Assembly (NCBI GenBank): GCA_018663625.1
Contig: JABJPX010000009.1
Location: 1-64,000, forward strand
Direction: 5' to 3'
DNA from: Polaribacter sp.
Lineage (GTDB): Bacteria; Bacteroidota; Bacteroidia; Flavobacteriales; Flavobacteriaceae
Length of the DNA stretch: 64,000 nucleotides
Numbering within the stretch: position 1 is the stretch's first letter; each line of letters starts with the position of its first letter. The notes below the pieces were generated by a model. It was not told where the DNA came from. It saw nothing but the letters and a program-made list of their open reading frames with translations, and searched no databases. This document shows positions 10,135 to 19,787 of this stretch, one piece after another. A program made the translations under genes and the position numbers.

Positions 10135-10155
10135 AGCGTCCGCGATGAAACCTCT

Positions 10156-13100
10156 TTACTTCTCAAAAGAATACGATCGTAATGAATCATTATTCGAAAG
10201 AACCAAGAGTCTTTTTTCATTTTTCATTTCGACCACTTTTATCGATTTCATTTGTTCACTAAAAGGCGTGATTCCGAAATCGGATACAAATTGATATTCA
10301 GAAATAGAGTTCAATAAAACTCCTTTTAAGGAAGTGTATCCCCCATGATAGGTATTTACACTTAGTGAATTTCCAGAAATAATAAGCGCATCTTCATTCT
10401 TAAAGTGCAGCTTATTGAAGTTTGTAATTGGAGCTACCTGCAATTCTTTAGGAAACTGTTTAAAGACGGTAAAAGCGCCCTTATTATTTTCTAGATATCC
10501 AGATGCGAGGGTGTTCACTGTAAATTTTTTGGCTTTGTTTATAGCATCTTGCGTTAACACTTCCACGACTGTTTTTAACGCGTAGTTTTTGTGGGTTACA
10601 AATTGGGTGCTAATACGATTCATTTGTGCCGCCAATTCATTTTTTGAATTTATAGGATACTCTTTTCCTTTTTTAGAATAGGTGAGAACGGTTTCTTGTT
10701 TATTATTGGCATCAAAATCACCATAATACAATCGTAGTGGATTATCTACGGAGGCGTTAAACTTGGTATTCAACCCCCAATTCCCTATCAAAATATCTTT
10801 GTCACCGTCCTTGTCAATATCAAAAGCAGTGATCGATTGCCACAAACCTGCTAAGTTTTTAGGAATTTCTAACAAGGATAATTTTCCACTTTTATTGATA
10901 AAAACTTGAGGATTTCCCCATTCTGTTGCAACTAATAAATCTTTTTGACCATCATCATTAACATCTATCCAGGTTGCATCGGTAACCTTAGCGTTCAATT
11001 GAAACTCAAAATCTGCTGTAAAATTTCCCTTGCCATTATTAACTAATATGGCTGAATTTACATTGGCACCAAAATTTTTAGGATTTGAAAGATTACCAAT
11101 AAACAAATCTATATCTCCATCATTGTCATAATCATAAGCGGCAACACAAGAGGTATTTAAAGGGTTTAATAGGGTTTGATTGCTAGATTTAATAAAGCTT
11201 CCTTTTTGGTTGAGGTACAAACGGTCTACTTCCAATCTTCTGTTTCTTGTTTTATGAATTCCTGTTGCAACATATAAGTCGAGATCACCATCATTATCAG
11301 CATCAAAAAATACAGCGTCATTGTCTTCATAATCGGCATCTTTTTCAAATTGTTTTTGCAAACTTTTTTGGAAAGAAGTTCCATTATTTAAATACAATTC
11401 GGCAGCATTTCCAGATCCATTTCCAAAATATACATCCTCAAAACCATTTCCATCCACATCGCCAATAGCAACTGCAGGGCCTAGTTTTGAAACTTGATAA
11501 GGGATGATTTTCTCGGTATTAAAATCGTAATAACCATCCTCCTTGTGTTTAAAAGAGATGCTGTTAGATACTTTAAAATCAGTGTTTTTCTTTTTGTCTT
11601 CAGAATAAATATAAGAAGGATTATTAGCGTCATAGGCCACCAATACTGTTTTGTTCAGGGTAAATTTTCTAACTTTTTGAAGGGTATTATCTGGCCAGAT
11701 AATTGCAATTGAATCGATTTTTGAAACCGTATCTAGTCCAAAATGAATTTGTGGTTCAACAGATGAAATAAATCCTCTTGAAGAAAATAATTGTTTGAAT
11801 TGACTTTTTCTTTGGTTATATAAAATAGCCTTAGTACCGATCCCGTTTTTGTTGCCTTCTTTATAGCTAAAACGCAAACTAATAGCGTTCTTTTTGCCAT
11901 TGGTGGTGTTTTCATAAACCCCGGCAAAATCATTTAAGTTATTGGTTACAATATCCAAATCGCCATCCAAATCTAAGTCTACATAAATAGCTCCGTTAGA
12001 AAGAGAGGGTTTTTCTTCCATCCAATCTCCCGTTTGCTTCGTGAATTGGTTTGAGTCTCCGCTATAAATCTCATTGGTTACTTTCCCAGAAGGCATTTCA
12101 TCAATAGATTCATAAAGCCATTTTAAACTTTCAGCTTCATTTTTTTGTTTGAATGTATTTGAAATATAATTCTTAAAATCTAAACCGTTTGGTCTTCTAT
12201 TAATTCCGTTACTAATAAATAAATCTTGGTGTCCATCATTGTCGAAATCTGCAAATAACGGCGCCCAGCTCCAATCGGTATCTGCAATGTTATTTAACAA
12301 AGCTGTTTCATAAAAATAGTCTCCTTTTTCATTTATTTGAAGCATATTTCTGGAGTATTGATCTTTGTACCCCTGTTTTCTTAGCTTTTCTTGCATGTTG
12401 TACATAGCATCATCGCCCTCTGTTTCCTTTAGAACACGCTCGTCATTGGGTAGCATGTCTAAAGTAATCAAATCTTGAAATCCATCGCCATTAATATCAG
12501 CAACATCACTTCCCATTGAAAATCGAGATAGGGTTGAAAAAGACGCTTTTAATGCTTCTCTAAAAGTTCCATCTTGATTGTTGATGTAGTAATAATCATC
12601 TTCATGAAAATCATTACAAACATAAATATCATCCCATCCATCGTTGTTAAAATCTGCAACAGAGGCACTTAGTCCATATCCATTCACACCACCATAAATT
12701 CCTGCTTTTTCACTAATATCGGTAAACTTCCCTTTGTTGTTTTCTAGTAAAACATCGCCCACCAATGGTACTCGATTGTTCCTTAATGCTGCTTTTCCAT
12801 GAGAAGTAACAGTATGTGTTGCGTGGTTGACAATATAGACATCTAAGTCGTTGTCTTTGTCAAAATCAAAAAAGTATGCCTGAGTTGCATATCCAGCAAA
12901 ATCAAGGCCATATTCGCGAGCACTTTCGGTAAAAGTAGCATCGCCATTGTTGATAAAAAGTTCGTTTTTGCCTTCAAAATCTAGCAGTCCAGAAACTGCA
13001 CATACATAAATATCTAAGAAACCATCGTTATTAATGTCGACCATGGTCACTCCAGTATTCCAATCGGAAGCGCTATCGATATTTGCGTTTTGTGAAATGT

Positions 13101-13410
13101 CTTCAAATTGTAAGTTTCCTTTGTTGAGATAAAGCTTGTTTTCACCTTGATTTGACACAAAATAAAGATCGACTAAACCGTCATTGTTAATGTCACCAGC
13201 ACTTACACCACCTCCGTTATAAAAGTAGATGTAATTAATAATACTGTGTGCAGCATCTTCTATAAGTGTGTTTTTAAAGTCAATGCCCGTTGCTTTCTCA
13301 GAGAGTTTATTAAGAAGATAGTTTTGCTTTGACGTTTTTGTTGCTTCGTTACAACGAATGCAAAGCAGCAGTAAAATAAATGAATAGATTAGGAGTCTAA
13401 GGGTTGACAT
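10156..13410 (-). CDS. FG-GAP/VCBS repeat surface protein with ASPIC/UnbV domain
   Basis: A 1084-residue exported protein. The N-terminus is a signal sequence ending LLLLCIRCNEATK; a Cys near residue 20 suggests a lipoprotein, although Arg before the Cys is not a classical lipobox. At least ten calcium-loop FG-GAP repeats of the D-x-[ND]-x-D-G type follow, for example DINNDGLVD, DFDKDNDLD, DFNNDGWDD, DLDLDGDLD, DYDNDGDID and DIDKDGDKD, as in integrin-like propellers. An ASPIC/UnbV domain lies around residues 510-600 (SSRGFISSVEPQIHFGL...IIWPDN). Related proteins in Bacteroidota sit in the outer membrane near SusCD systems, but here it stands alone. Function is unknown; a role in surface binding or adhesion is inference. 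Confidence 0.85.
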   Translation of the reverse strand: MSTLRLLIYSFILLLLCIRCNEATKTSKQNYLLNKLSEKATGIDFKNTLIEDAAHSIINYIYFYNGGGVSAGDINNDGLVDLYFVSNQGENKLYLNKGNLQFEDISQNANIDSASDWNTGVTMVDINNDGFLDIYVCAVSGLLDFEGKNELFINNGDATFTESAREYGLDFAGYATQAYFFDFDKDNDLDVYIVNHATHTVTSHGKAALRNNRVPLVGDVLLENNKGKFTDISEKAGIYGGVNGYGLSASVADFNNDGWDDIYVCNDFHEDDYYYINNQDGTFREALKASFSTLSRFSMGSDVADINGDGFQDLITLDMLPNDERVLKETEGDDAMYNMQEKLRKQGYKDQYSRNMLQINEKGDYFYETALLNNIADTDWSWAPLFADFDNDGHQDLFISNGINRRPNGLDFKNYISNTFKQKNEAESLKWLYESIDEMPSGKVTNEIYSGDSNQFTKQTGDWMEEKPSLSNGAIYVDLDLDGDLDIVTNNLNDFAGVYENTTNGKKNAISLRFSYKEGNKNGIGTKAILYNQRKSQFKQLFSSRGFISSVEPQIHFGLDTVSKIDSIAIIWPDNTLQKVRKFTLNKTVLVAYDANNPSYIYSEDKKKNTDFKVSNSISFKHKEDGYYDFNTEKIIPYQVSKLGPAVAIGDVDGNGFEDVYFGNGSGNAAELYLNNGTSFQKSLQKQFEKDADYEDNDAVFFDADNDGDLDLYVATGIHKTRNRRLEVDRLYLNQKGSFIKSSNQTLLNPLNTSCVAAYDYDNDGDIDLFIGNLSNPKNFGANVNSAILVNNGKGNFTADFEFQLNAKVTDATWIDVNDDGQKDLLVATEWGNPQVFINKSGKLSLLEIPKNLAGLWQSITAFDIDKDGDKDILIGNWGLNTKFNASVDNPLRLYYGDFDANNKQETVLTYSKKGKEYPINSKNELAAQMNRISTQFVTHKNYALKTVVEVLTQDAINKAKKFTVNTLASGYLENNKGAFTVFKQFPKELQVAPITNFNKLHFKNEDALIISGNSLSVNTYHGGYTSLKGVLLNSISEYQFVSDFGITPFSEQMKSIKVVEMKNEKRLLVLSNNDSLRSYSFEK

Positions 13411-13435
13411 GTAGGTGTAGCATGGTTGATAAGTT

Positions 13436-13443
13436 CAAAGGTA
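13436..13443 (-). promoter_or_regulatory. -7 element for the FG-GAP gene
   Basis: TACCTTTG on the minus strand, 25 nt upstream of the ATG, an exact TAnnTTTG match. Confidence 0.6.
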
Positions 13444-13458
13444 TGAAAAAATTAACGT

Positions 13459-14094
13459 TTACTTTCTGCCAAAATCTGCGGGAATTTCTCCCCATGCTTT
13501 GGTTTCCCATTTTAGAATTGGATTTTTAAAGCTGTTTTCTTTCAACCAGTTCTCCGCCCTTTTAATAAGGTCTAATAAATCTTTATTGGAAGCGTCAAAA
13601 TGAAGATTTGTTTTACATTTTTTTTGTTTCACCCAACTCATTGCCGTTCTAGAATCAGAATAAATAGGAATGGACTCTTTGTTTTTACTCTTTAACAACG
13701 CGATTCCGTGAACCAGTGCTAAAAATTCACCAATATTATTGGTTCCTTTCGGATAGGGTCCTTTTAGGAAAAGTTGTTTTTTGTTATGTGTAAGCACCCC
13801 TCTATATTCCATTTTACCGGGATTTCCAGAGCAGGCGGCATCTACCGAAATACTTTCTAAGTTTGGCGATCCAATAGCTGCTTTTTCGGAAGCACTTAAT
13901 GTCGGTTTTGAGGTGTTTTTTCCTTTGTAGTTTTCATATTTTTTAGAAAAAGCGATTTCGGCTTCGTCTAGGCTCGCAAAAGATTTGTATTGCGCGGCAT
14001 CAAAACCGTCAACTTGTTTCTTGCAGACATTCCAGGAAGTATAAATTCCTTTTTTTCGTCCATTCCAAACTACATAAAACTTTTTTTTACTCAT
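13459..14094 (-). CDS. rnhA: Ribonuclease H with N-terminal viroplasmin domain
   Basis: Degrades RNA in RNA-DNA hybrids. The 211-residue protein starts with a caulimovirus viroplasmin (hybrid-binding) domain (about 4-50, FYVVWNGRKKGIYTSW...), followed by an RNase HI fold from about residue 78. The catalytic acids are visible as VDAACSGNPG, GEFLAL, YSDS and the final ADFG. Length and layout match the Bacteroidota RNase H1 form rather than the 155-residue E. coli type. The first 8 nt overlap the end of purN on the same strand, so the two are probably co-transcribed. Confidence 0.9.
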   Translation of the reverse strand: MSKKKFYVVWNGRKKGIYTSWNVCKKQVDGFDAAQYKSFASLDEAEIAFSKKYENYKGKNTSKPTLSASEKAAIGSPNLESISVDAACSGNPGKMEYRGVLTHNKKQLFLKGPYPKGTNNIGEFLALVHGIALLKSKNKESIPIYSDSRTAMSWVKQKKCKTNLHFDASNKDLLDLIKRAENWLKENSFKNPILKWETKAWGEIPADFGRK

Positions 14095-14659
14095 TGATGT
14101 CTAAGATTACACTTTCAATGACTCTTGGGAAATAGCGTTGTTCTAACAAATGAATTTTTTCAGCAATCATTTCGGGAGAATCTTCTTTAGAAACGGCTGT
14201 TTTTTCTTGAAAAATAATAGCCCCTTCATCATAATTTTCATTCACATAATGAATTGTAATTCCTGTTTCTGTTTCGTTTTGCTGTTTTACAGCTTTGTGA
14301 ATATGCATGCCATACATTCCTATGCCACCATATTTTGGGAGCAATGCAGGATGAATATTGATGATTTTATTTGGAAATGCTGCCACAATTTTTGCTGGAA
14401 TTTTCCATAAAAACCCTGCTAAAATGATAAAATCTGCCTCTTGTTGCAGAAAATGAAGCACCGTATCGTCTTTTATAAAAACGTCTTTATCGATCAATGA
14501 AGCCGGTACGTTTAGCCGTTCACATCGATCAAAAACCTTGGCATTTTTGTTGTTACACAATATTTGTGTAACCTTAGCCGTTTTAGACTGATTGAAAAAT
14601 TGTATAATATTCTCTGCATTCGAACCCGAACCAGAAGCAAAAACAACAATACGTTTCAT
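14087..14659 (-). CDS. purN: Phosphoribosylglycinamide formyltransferase (GAR transformylase)
   Basis: Third step of purine synthesis: transfers formyl from 10-formyl-THF to glycinamide ribonucleotide. The 190-residue protein has the P-loop-like phosphate site FASGSGSN (about 7-14), the catalytic NIHPALLPKY motif (Asn and His), and the conserved Asp in NYDEGAII. Length is normal. It is transcribed away from acpP and followed by overlapping rnhA. A 15-bp palindrome lies 8 nt upstream of the ATG. Confidence 0.94.
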   Translation of the reverse strand: MKRIVVFASGSGSNAENIIQFFNQSKTAKVTQILCNNKNAKVFDRCERLNVPASLIDKDVFIKDDTVLHFLQQEADFIILAGFLWKIPAKIVAAFPNKIINIHPALLPKYGGIGMYGMHIHKAVKQQNETETGITIHYVNENYDEGAIIFQEKTAVSKEDSPEMIAEKIHLLEQRYFPRVIESVILDINE

Positions 14660-14667
14660 AAGCTCTA

Positions 14668-14682
14668 TTTGTAGACTACAAA
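14668..14682. promoter_or_regulatory. 15-bp perfect palindrome upstream of purN
   Basis: TTTGTAG-A-CTACAAA, 7-bp arms around one base, 8 nt upstream of the purN ATG. On the minus strand it overlaps a TTCTTTTG that resembles a -7 element, so it lies at or near the transcription start. It could be an operator or a 5' hairpin. It does not match the gamma-proteobacterial PurR box as I know it. Confidence 0.45.
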
Positions 14683-14790
14683 AGAAGCAATAAATATTAA
14701 CAATAAGATTATTTTAGTAGAATTAAACATTTTTATTTACTTTTAATCATGATTTTTCGAACAAAAATTAGATAAAACTAATAAGAATTG

Positions 14791-14798
14791 TATTTTTG
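14791..14798 (+). promoter_or_regulatory. -7 element for acpP
   Basis: TATTTTTG, exact TAnnTTTG, 31 nt upstream of the acpP ATG. It probably drives acpP-fabF-rnc. No clear -33 TTTG was found. Confidence 0.65.
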
Positions 14799-14829
14799 TC
14801 CCCGATTTTAATTTAAAAAACAAACAATT

Positions 14830-15066
14830 ATGTCAGACATTTCATCAAGAGTAAAAGCTATTATCGTAGACAAATTAGGCGTAGACGATAATGAAGTAAC
14901 AACAGAAGCTAGCTTCACAAACGACTTAGGAGCAGATTCTTTGGATACTGTTGAGTTAATTATGGAGTTCGAAAAAGAATTTGATATTCAAATTCCAGAT
15001 GATCAAGCAGAAAATATTGGAACTGTAGGACAAGCAGTGAGCTATATCGAAGCAGCTAAAAAGTAA
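14830..15066 (+). CDS. acpP: Acyl carrier protein
   Basis: Carries growing acyl chains on a 4'-phosphopantetheine arm in fatty-acid synthesis. The 78-residue acidic protein has the DSL motif ([10 protein letters not shown]) with attachment Ser37, and the usual four-helix layout. fabF follows 7 nt downstream, the standard pairing. Confidence 0.97.
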   Translation: MSDISSRVKAIIVDKLGVDDNEVTTEASFTNDLGADSLDTVELIMEFEKEFDIQIPDDQAENIGTVGQAVSYIEAAKK

Positions 15067-15073
15067 TTTATAT

Positions 15074-16327
15074 ATGCAATTAAAACGAGTAGTTGTAACT
15101 GGACTTGGAGCATTAACGCCCATAGGAAATAATATTGAAGAATATTGGAACGCTTTAGTTAGCGGAGCTAGCGGAGCCGCACCTATTACGCATTTTGATG
15201 CTTCCAAGTCCAAAACTCGTTTTGCTTGTGAAGTAAAAAACTTTAATCCTACTGATTTTATTAACAGGAAGGATGCTCGTAAAATGGATAAATTTACGCA
15301 ATATGCAATGGTAGCTTCAGACGAAGCAATTGCAGATTCGAATTTAGATTTAGAAACCATTAATAAATTACGAGTTGGGGTTATTTGGGGAGCAGGAATT
15401 GGTGGCTTAGAAACACTTCAAAATGAAGTTTTAAACTATGCTGCTGGAGATGGAACTCCAAGATTTAACCCTTTTTTTATCCCAAAAATGATTGCAGATA
15501 TTGCACCAGGTAATATCTCCATAAAAAATGGTTTTATGGGGCCAAACTTCACCACTGTTTCTGCTTGTGCGTCTTCTGCCAATGCAATGATAGACGCGTT
15601 AAACTATATTCGATTAGGATATTGTGACGTGATTGTTACCGGGGGAAGTGAAGCTGCAGTTACCATCGCAGGAGTTGGTGGCTTTAGTGCAATGCAAGCA
15701 TTATCTACAAGAAATGAAAATCCAGAATCTGCCTCAAGACCCTTTGACGCTACTAGAGAAGGTTTTGTTTTAGGAGAAGGAGCTGGAGCCCTTGTTTTAG
15801 AAGAATATGAATACGCCAAAGCAAGAGGCGCAAAAATTTATGCAGAGGTAATAGGAGGGGGCATGTCCTCCGATGCTTATCATATTACAGCACCACATCC
15901 AGAAGGAATCGGTGTAATGGCAGTAATGAAAAATTGTCTAGAAAATTCTGGAATTCAACCAGAAGACGTAGATCATATTAATACCCATGGTACTTCTACG
16001 CCACTTGGGGACGTTGCCGAATTAAAAGCTATTTCAGCTGTTTTTGGAGAACACGCCAAGAAAATCAATATTAACTCTACCAAATCAATGACAGGTCATT
16101 TATTAGGCGCGGCTGGAGCGATAGAGTCTATTGCTGCAATATTAGCCATGAAACATGGTATTGTACCACCCACAATAAATCACACTACAGTTGACGAGAA
16201 TATCAATCCAGTATTAAACTTAACGCTAAACAAGCCTCAAAAAAGAGAGATTAAAGTAGCCATGAGTAATACTTTTGGTTTTGGAGGTCATAACGCATGT
16301 GTAGCATTTAGAAAACTAGACGAATAA
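15074..16327 (+). CDS. fabF: Beta-ketoacyl-ACP synthase II
   Basis: Condenses acyl-ACP with malonyl-ACP in fatty-acid elongation. The 417-residue thiolase-fold protein has the full Cys-His-His catalytic triad: C165 in VSACASSAN, H305 in NTHGTSTPLGD and H342 in TGHLLGAAGA. Length matches the FabF family. It lies between acpP and rnc with gaps of 7 and 4 nt, so a shared transcript is very likely. Confidence 0.97.
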   Translation: MQLKRVVVTGLGALTPIGNNIEEYWNALVSGASGAAPITHFDASKSKTRFACEVKNFNPTDFINRKDARKMDKFTQYAMVASDEAIADSNLDLETINKLRVGVIWGAGIGGLETLQNEVLNYAAGDGTPRFNPFFIPKMIADIAPGNISIKNGFMGPNFTTVSACASSANAMIDALNYIRLGYCDVIVTGGSEAAVTIAGVGGFSAMQALSTRNENPESASRPFDATREGFVLGEGAGALVLEEYEYAKARGAKIYAEVIGGGMSSDAYHITAPHPEGIGVMAVMKNCLENSGIQPEDVDHINTHGTSTPLGDVAELKAISAVFGEHAKKININSTKSMTGHLLGAAGAIESIAAILAMKHGIVPPTINHTTVDENINPVLNLTLNKPQKREIKVAMSNTFGFGGHNACVAFRKLDE

Positions 16328-16331
16328 GCGT

Positions 16332-17069
16332 ATGAACTTTATTCGTAAAATAGTTCAATCACATTCAGAAGAAGAAATTGAGCTTTACAACGAATTGAAA
16401 AAAGTACTTAATTTTTCACCACGAGATATTAAGATCTACAGAAAAGCATTTACACACCGATCTATTCAGTTACTAGATAATAAAGGGATTCCGATAAATT
16501 ACGAACGATTAGAGTTTTTAGGAGATTCTATTTTAGGATCTGTAATTTCATCGTACCTATTTAAAAAAGTTCCAAAAGGTTCTGAAGGCTATCTTACAAA
16601 AATGCGCTCTAAAATTGTAAGTAGAAAGCATTTAAACGAATTAGGAAAAGATCTAAATTTAATCCGATTTGTAAAGAGCAATATCAATAAATTGAATGTT
16701 GGTGATAATATTCATGGGAATATTTTTGAATCTTTAATTGGTGCGATCTACTTAGACAAAGGATATGATTTTTGTCAAAAATTTGTGCATGAAAATGTAA
16801 TCATACCTTATGTCGATATTGAAAAGTTAGAAGGAAAAATTACAAGTTATAAAGGGTTAATTATCGAATGGTGTCAGAAGCAGAAAAAGAGATATTCTTT
16901 TGATATTTACGAAGACTCTGGCAATGAATCTGTAAAACACTTTAGTGTAAAAATCAGCATCGACTCCGAGGTGATTGCAAAAGGACGCTCAACTTCAAAG
17001 AAAAAAGCAGAAGAGCAAGCTGCAAAAAGAGCTTATTTTGCGTTTCAGGATCAAATAACAAATCTGTAA
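16332..17069 (+). CDS. rnc: Ribonuclease III
   Basis: Cuts double-stranded RNA, including rRNA precursors. The 245-residue protein has the RNase III signature ERLEFLGDSILG (about residues 60-71), the second acidic catalytic site in GNIFESLIGAIYLDKGY, and a C-terminal double-stranded-RNA-binding domain (from about residue 170, ending KKKAEEQAAKRA). Coupling to acpP-fabF is common in Bacteroidota. Confidence 0.96.
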   Translation: MNFIRKIVQSHSEEEIELYNELKKVLNFSPRDIKIYRKAFTHRSIQLLDNKGIPINYERLEFLGDSILGSVISSYLFKKVPKGSEGYLTKMRSKIVSRKHLNELGKDLNLIRFVKSNINKLNVGDNIHGNIFESLIGAIYLDKGYDFCQKFVHENVIIPYVDIEKLEGKITSYKGLIIEWCQKQKKRYSFDIYEDSGNESVKHFSVKISIDSEVIAKGRSTSKKKAEEQAAKRAYFAFQDQITNL

Positions 17070-17164
17070 CATTAACGACATCGTTTTCGTTGATTTTATC
17101 CATAGATTGCGAAACAATTCTTAATTTAGCAAGCTAATTGTGGGCTTAAATATGATACAATACG

Positions 17165-17635
17165 ATGCAAGTACACGCTTTAGATTTAAACGATTTTCAT
17201 GAAGAAAAATATTCTTTATTAGGAATTCACACAACCCTAGAGGACTACAAATTAGCGTATTTATTAAACCACCATCTAAAGGTTCGTTTTAACAAAGCAA
17301 ATTTTAATTTAGATTTTGAAAACGAAAAAAGCGATGCTTCCTTTTCAATTTATACCTATGAAAATTCAACACATGACTCAGAATGGTATCTAATTGCAAA
17401 TAGTGAAAAAAAAGAAAATAAAGTTCAAGAAGAAGGATTGTTGTTAAATACCGAGATAAAAAACTACTTAATCCCAGAAAAAAAGAAGATTGATTTTTTT
17501 ATAAAAATTGTGGAAGATATTCCTTCAGAAGAGATACAAAAATTAGTCAATAAAATAAAAAATATAAACCAGGTTATTACTGCCTACACAATAGATACCA
17601 ATACATTAAAGTCGAAAGACATTTTAATATTTTAG
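17165..17635 (+). CDS. IPExxxVDY family protein
   Basis: A 156-residue protein with the family signature as IPEKKKIDF (around residue 104). It is a conserved Bacteroidota family of unknown function, typically encoded just upstream of pyruvate kinase. It has no signal peptide or membrane segment. The ATG at 17165 follows a 95-nt gap after rnc; pyk starts 3 nt after its stop, so translation is probably coupled with pyk. A role near pyruvate kinase is suggested only by position. Confidence 0.85.
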   Translation: MQVHALDLNDFHEEKYSLLGIHTTLEDYKLAYLLNHHLKVRFNKANFNLDFENEKSDASFSIYTYENSTHDSEWYLIANSEKKENKVQEEGLLLNTEIKNYLIPEKKKIDFFIKIVEDIPSEEIQKLVNKIKNINQVITAYTIDTNTLKSKDILIF

Positions 17636-17638
17636 AAA

Positions 17639-19066
17639 ATGCCAAATAATAAAAAAACAAAGATAGTAGCTACTTTAGGACCTGCAACAAGTTCCAAAGA
17701 AGTGCTATACGAATTAGCAAAAGAAGGAGTAAACGTTTTTAGAATTAATTTTTCACATGCAGATTACGAAGATGTAAAAACACGCATCAAGCTAATTAGA
17801 GAAATCAATGCAGAAAACGACTACAATGTAGCAATTTTGGGAGATTTACAAGGGCCAAAATTACGTGTTGGAGTAATGGAAGAAGGCGTTGTTTTAGAAG
17901 ATGGTGCAACTTTTAAGTTTACCACAGAAAAATGTATTGGAACAAAGGAAAAGGCTTTTATGACCTACCAACGTTTTCCAAAAGATGTAAAAGTCGGAGA
18001 ACACATTTTAGTTGATGATGGAAAGCTAATGTTCGAAGTAGTTTCTAGTAATAAAGAAACAGAAGTCGTTGTAAAAGTTTTAGTAGGAGGGCCTTTAAAG
18101 TCTAAAAAAGGAGTCAACTTACCAAACACTGCAATTTCTTTACCAGCATTAACAGAAAAAGATAAGGAAGATGCTGTATTTGCACTAGAGCAAAAAGTAG
18201 ATTGGATTGCGTTGTCTTTTGTAAGAACTCCAGAAGATTTAAGAATGTTGCGCGATCTAATTGATCAGCATTCAGAATACAGAGTTCCAGTAATTGCAAA
18301 AATAGAAAAGCCAGAAGCGGTAGAAAATATTGATTCATTAATTCCTTATTGTGATGGATTAATGGTTGCTCGTGGAGATCTAGGTGTTGAAATTCCAATG
18401 CAAGAAGTTCCGTTAATTCAAAAAATGTTGGTAAGCAGAGCGAAAAAAGCAAGAATTCCGGTAATTATTGCTACGCAAATGATGGAAACAATGATCGATA
18501 ACCCAGTACCAACTAGAGCTGAGGTCAATGATGTTGCCAATTCTATTATGGACGGTGCAGATGCCGTAATGCTTTCAGGAGAAACTTCTGTTGGGAAATT
18601 TCCAGTGAAAGTAATTCAAAAAATGACGGAGATTATTAAAAGTGTAGAAAACTCACCTTTAATTAAAGTACCTCAAAATCCACCACATATTAAAACCAAT
18701 CGTTTTATTACCAAAGCAATTTGTCATCATGCAGCACAAATGGCTAATGATACAGATGCAACGGCAATCTCTACCTTAACCAATAGTGGATATACAGCTT
18801 TTCAGATATCTGCTTGGAGACCAAAATCTCATGTATTAGCATATACTTCAGAAAGAAGAATCTTAGGTAAGTTAAACTTACTTTGGGGTGTAAAAGCATT
18901 TTATTATGATAAAAACCTAAGTACAGATGATACCGTTGTAGACATCAATATAATTTCTAAAGAGAAAGGATTTGTGCAATCGGGAGACTTAATGATCAAC
19001 TTAACTTCGATGCCAGTAGAGGCAAAAGGAATGGTAAATACATTGCGTGTTTCCGAGATCGATTAA
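17639..19066 (+). CDS. pyk: Pyruvate kinase
   Basis: Last step of glycolysis, phosphoenolpyruvate plus ADP to pyruvate plus ATP. The 475-residue protein begins with the conserved KIVATLGPATSS and RINFSHADY, and has the active-site lysine motif AKIEKPEAVEN and GDLGVEIPMQEVP that bind metal and PEP. The C-terminal allosteric domain is present. Length is typical. It lies directly after the IPExxxVDY gene and ends before a strong terminator. Confidence 0.97.
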   Translation: MPNNKKTKIVATLGPATSSKEVLYELAKEGVNVFRINFSHADYEDVKTRIKLIREINAENDYNVAILGDLQGPKLRVGVMEEGVVLEDGATFKFTTEKCIGTKEKAFMTYQRFPKDVKVGEHILVDDGKLMFEVVSSNKETEVVVKVLVGGPLKSKKGVNLPNTAISLPALTEKDKEDAVFALEQKVDWIALSFVRTPEDLRMLRDLIDQHSEYRVPVIAKIEKPEAVENIDSLIPYCDGLMVARGDLGVEIPMQEVPLIQKMLVSRAKKARIPVIIATQMMETMIDNPVPTRAEVNDVANSIMDGADAVMLSGETSVGKFPVKVIQKMTEIIKSVENSPLIKVPQNPPHIKTNRFITKAICHHAAQMANDTDATAISTLTNSGYTAFQISAWRPKSHVLAYTSERRILGKLNLLWGVKAFYYDKNLSTDDTVVDINIISKEKGFVQSGDLMINLTSMPVEAKGMVNTLRVSEID

Positions 19067-19084
19067 TACGTTTTCAACATATTT

Positions 19085-19120
19085 AAAAAAGCATCCTAAT
19101 TTTTAGGATGCTTTTTTTTT
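19085..19120 (+). terminator. Terminator of the pyk operon
   Basis: Perfect hairpin with arms AAAGCATCCTAA and TTAGGATGCTTT around a short T loop, then nine or more T. It lies 19 nt after the pyk stop. Confidence 0.93.
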
Positions 19121-19269
19121 GTTTTTTGCGAAATATTTTTGAGATGATCCAGTGCCTTTTTTCACAATTTTTTTTTCATAAATGTAAGAAATAAAAGAAA
19201 TATGCCTTTCCCTATTTTTTAAAACGCTAAAAAATAAGTAATTTTAAGTCAATTTAAAACAATCTAAAG

Positions 19270-19734
19270 ATGGGGATTAAAAGCTTTCAAGGAAAAAGAG
19301 ATGCGTCTCAAGGCAAAGAGGAGGTACATATTTTAGTATCCGATTACATGACTAAAAAATTAATCACTTTTAAACCTGAAGATTCCTTAGACCATGTCAT
19401 TCACTTATTAATTGCGAATAAAATTTCTGGGGGGCCAGTAATCAACGATCAAAACGAATTGATTGGAATTATTTCTGAAACCGACTGTATCAAGCACGTT
19501 TCGGAAAGTAAATATTACAATATGCCTTCAGATAGCGACAACACGGTTGCTAAAAAAATGAACTCTAATGTAGACACTATAGACAAAGACATGAATATTT
19601 TTGATGCTGCTTCCAAATTCATCAACTCGAAAAGAAGGCGATTTCCTGTTGTTGAAAATGGAAAATTAATAGGACAAATCAGTCAAAAAGATGTTTTAAA
19701 AGCAGCGTTAAACATTCGAGAAAATACCTGGTAA
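19270..19734 (+). CDS. Tandem CBS domain protein
   Basis: A 154-residue soluble protein made of two CBS motifs (about residues 28-80 and 95-150), each with the typical YMTKKLITFKPEDSL and ISQKDVL-type ends. CBS pairs bind adenosine nucleotides and act as regulatory modules. There is no fused enzyme, so it may regulate another protein in trans. The ATG at 19270 follows about 150 nt of AT-rich DNA after the pyk terminator. Partner and ligand cannot be told from the sequence. Confidence 0.85.
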   Translation: MGIKSFQGKRDASQGKEEVHILVSDYMTKKLITFKPEDSLDHVIHLLIANKISGGPVINDQNELIGIISETDCIKHVSESKYYNMPSDSDNTVAKKMNSNVDTIDKDMNIFDAASKFINSKRRRFPVVENGKLIGQISQKDVLKAALNIRENTW

Positions 19735-19735
19735 A

Positions 19736-19768
19736 AAAACCAGCAGCAATAGCTCCTGGTTTTACAAA
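19736..19768. terminator. Bidirectional terminator between CBS and Bax-inhibitor genes
   Basis: Nested hairpin: AAAACCAG (19736-19743) pairs with CTGGTTTT (19756-19763), and inside it AGC pairs with GCT. On the minus strand it is followed by seven T, on the plus strand by four. It serves both convergent genes, more strongly the minus-strand one. Confidence 0.8.
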
Positions 19769-19787
19769 TTAGTTTATTTTTTAATAC

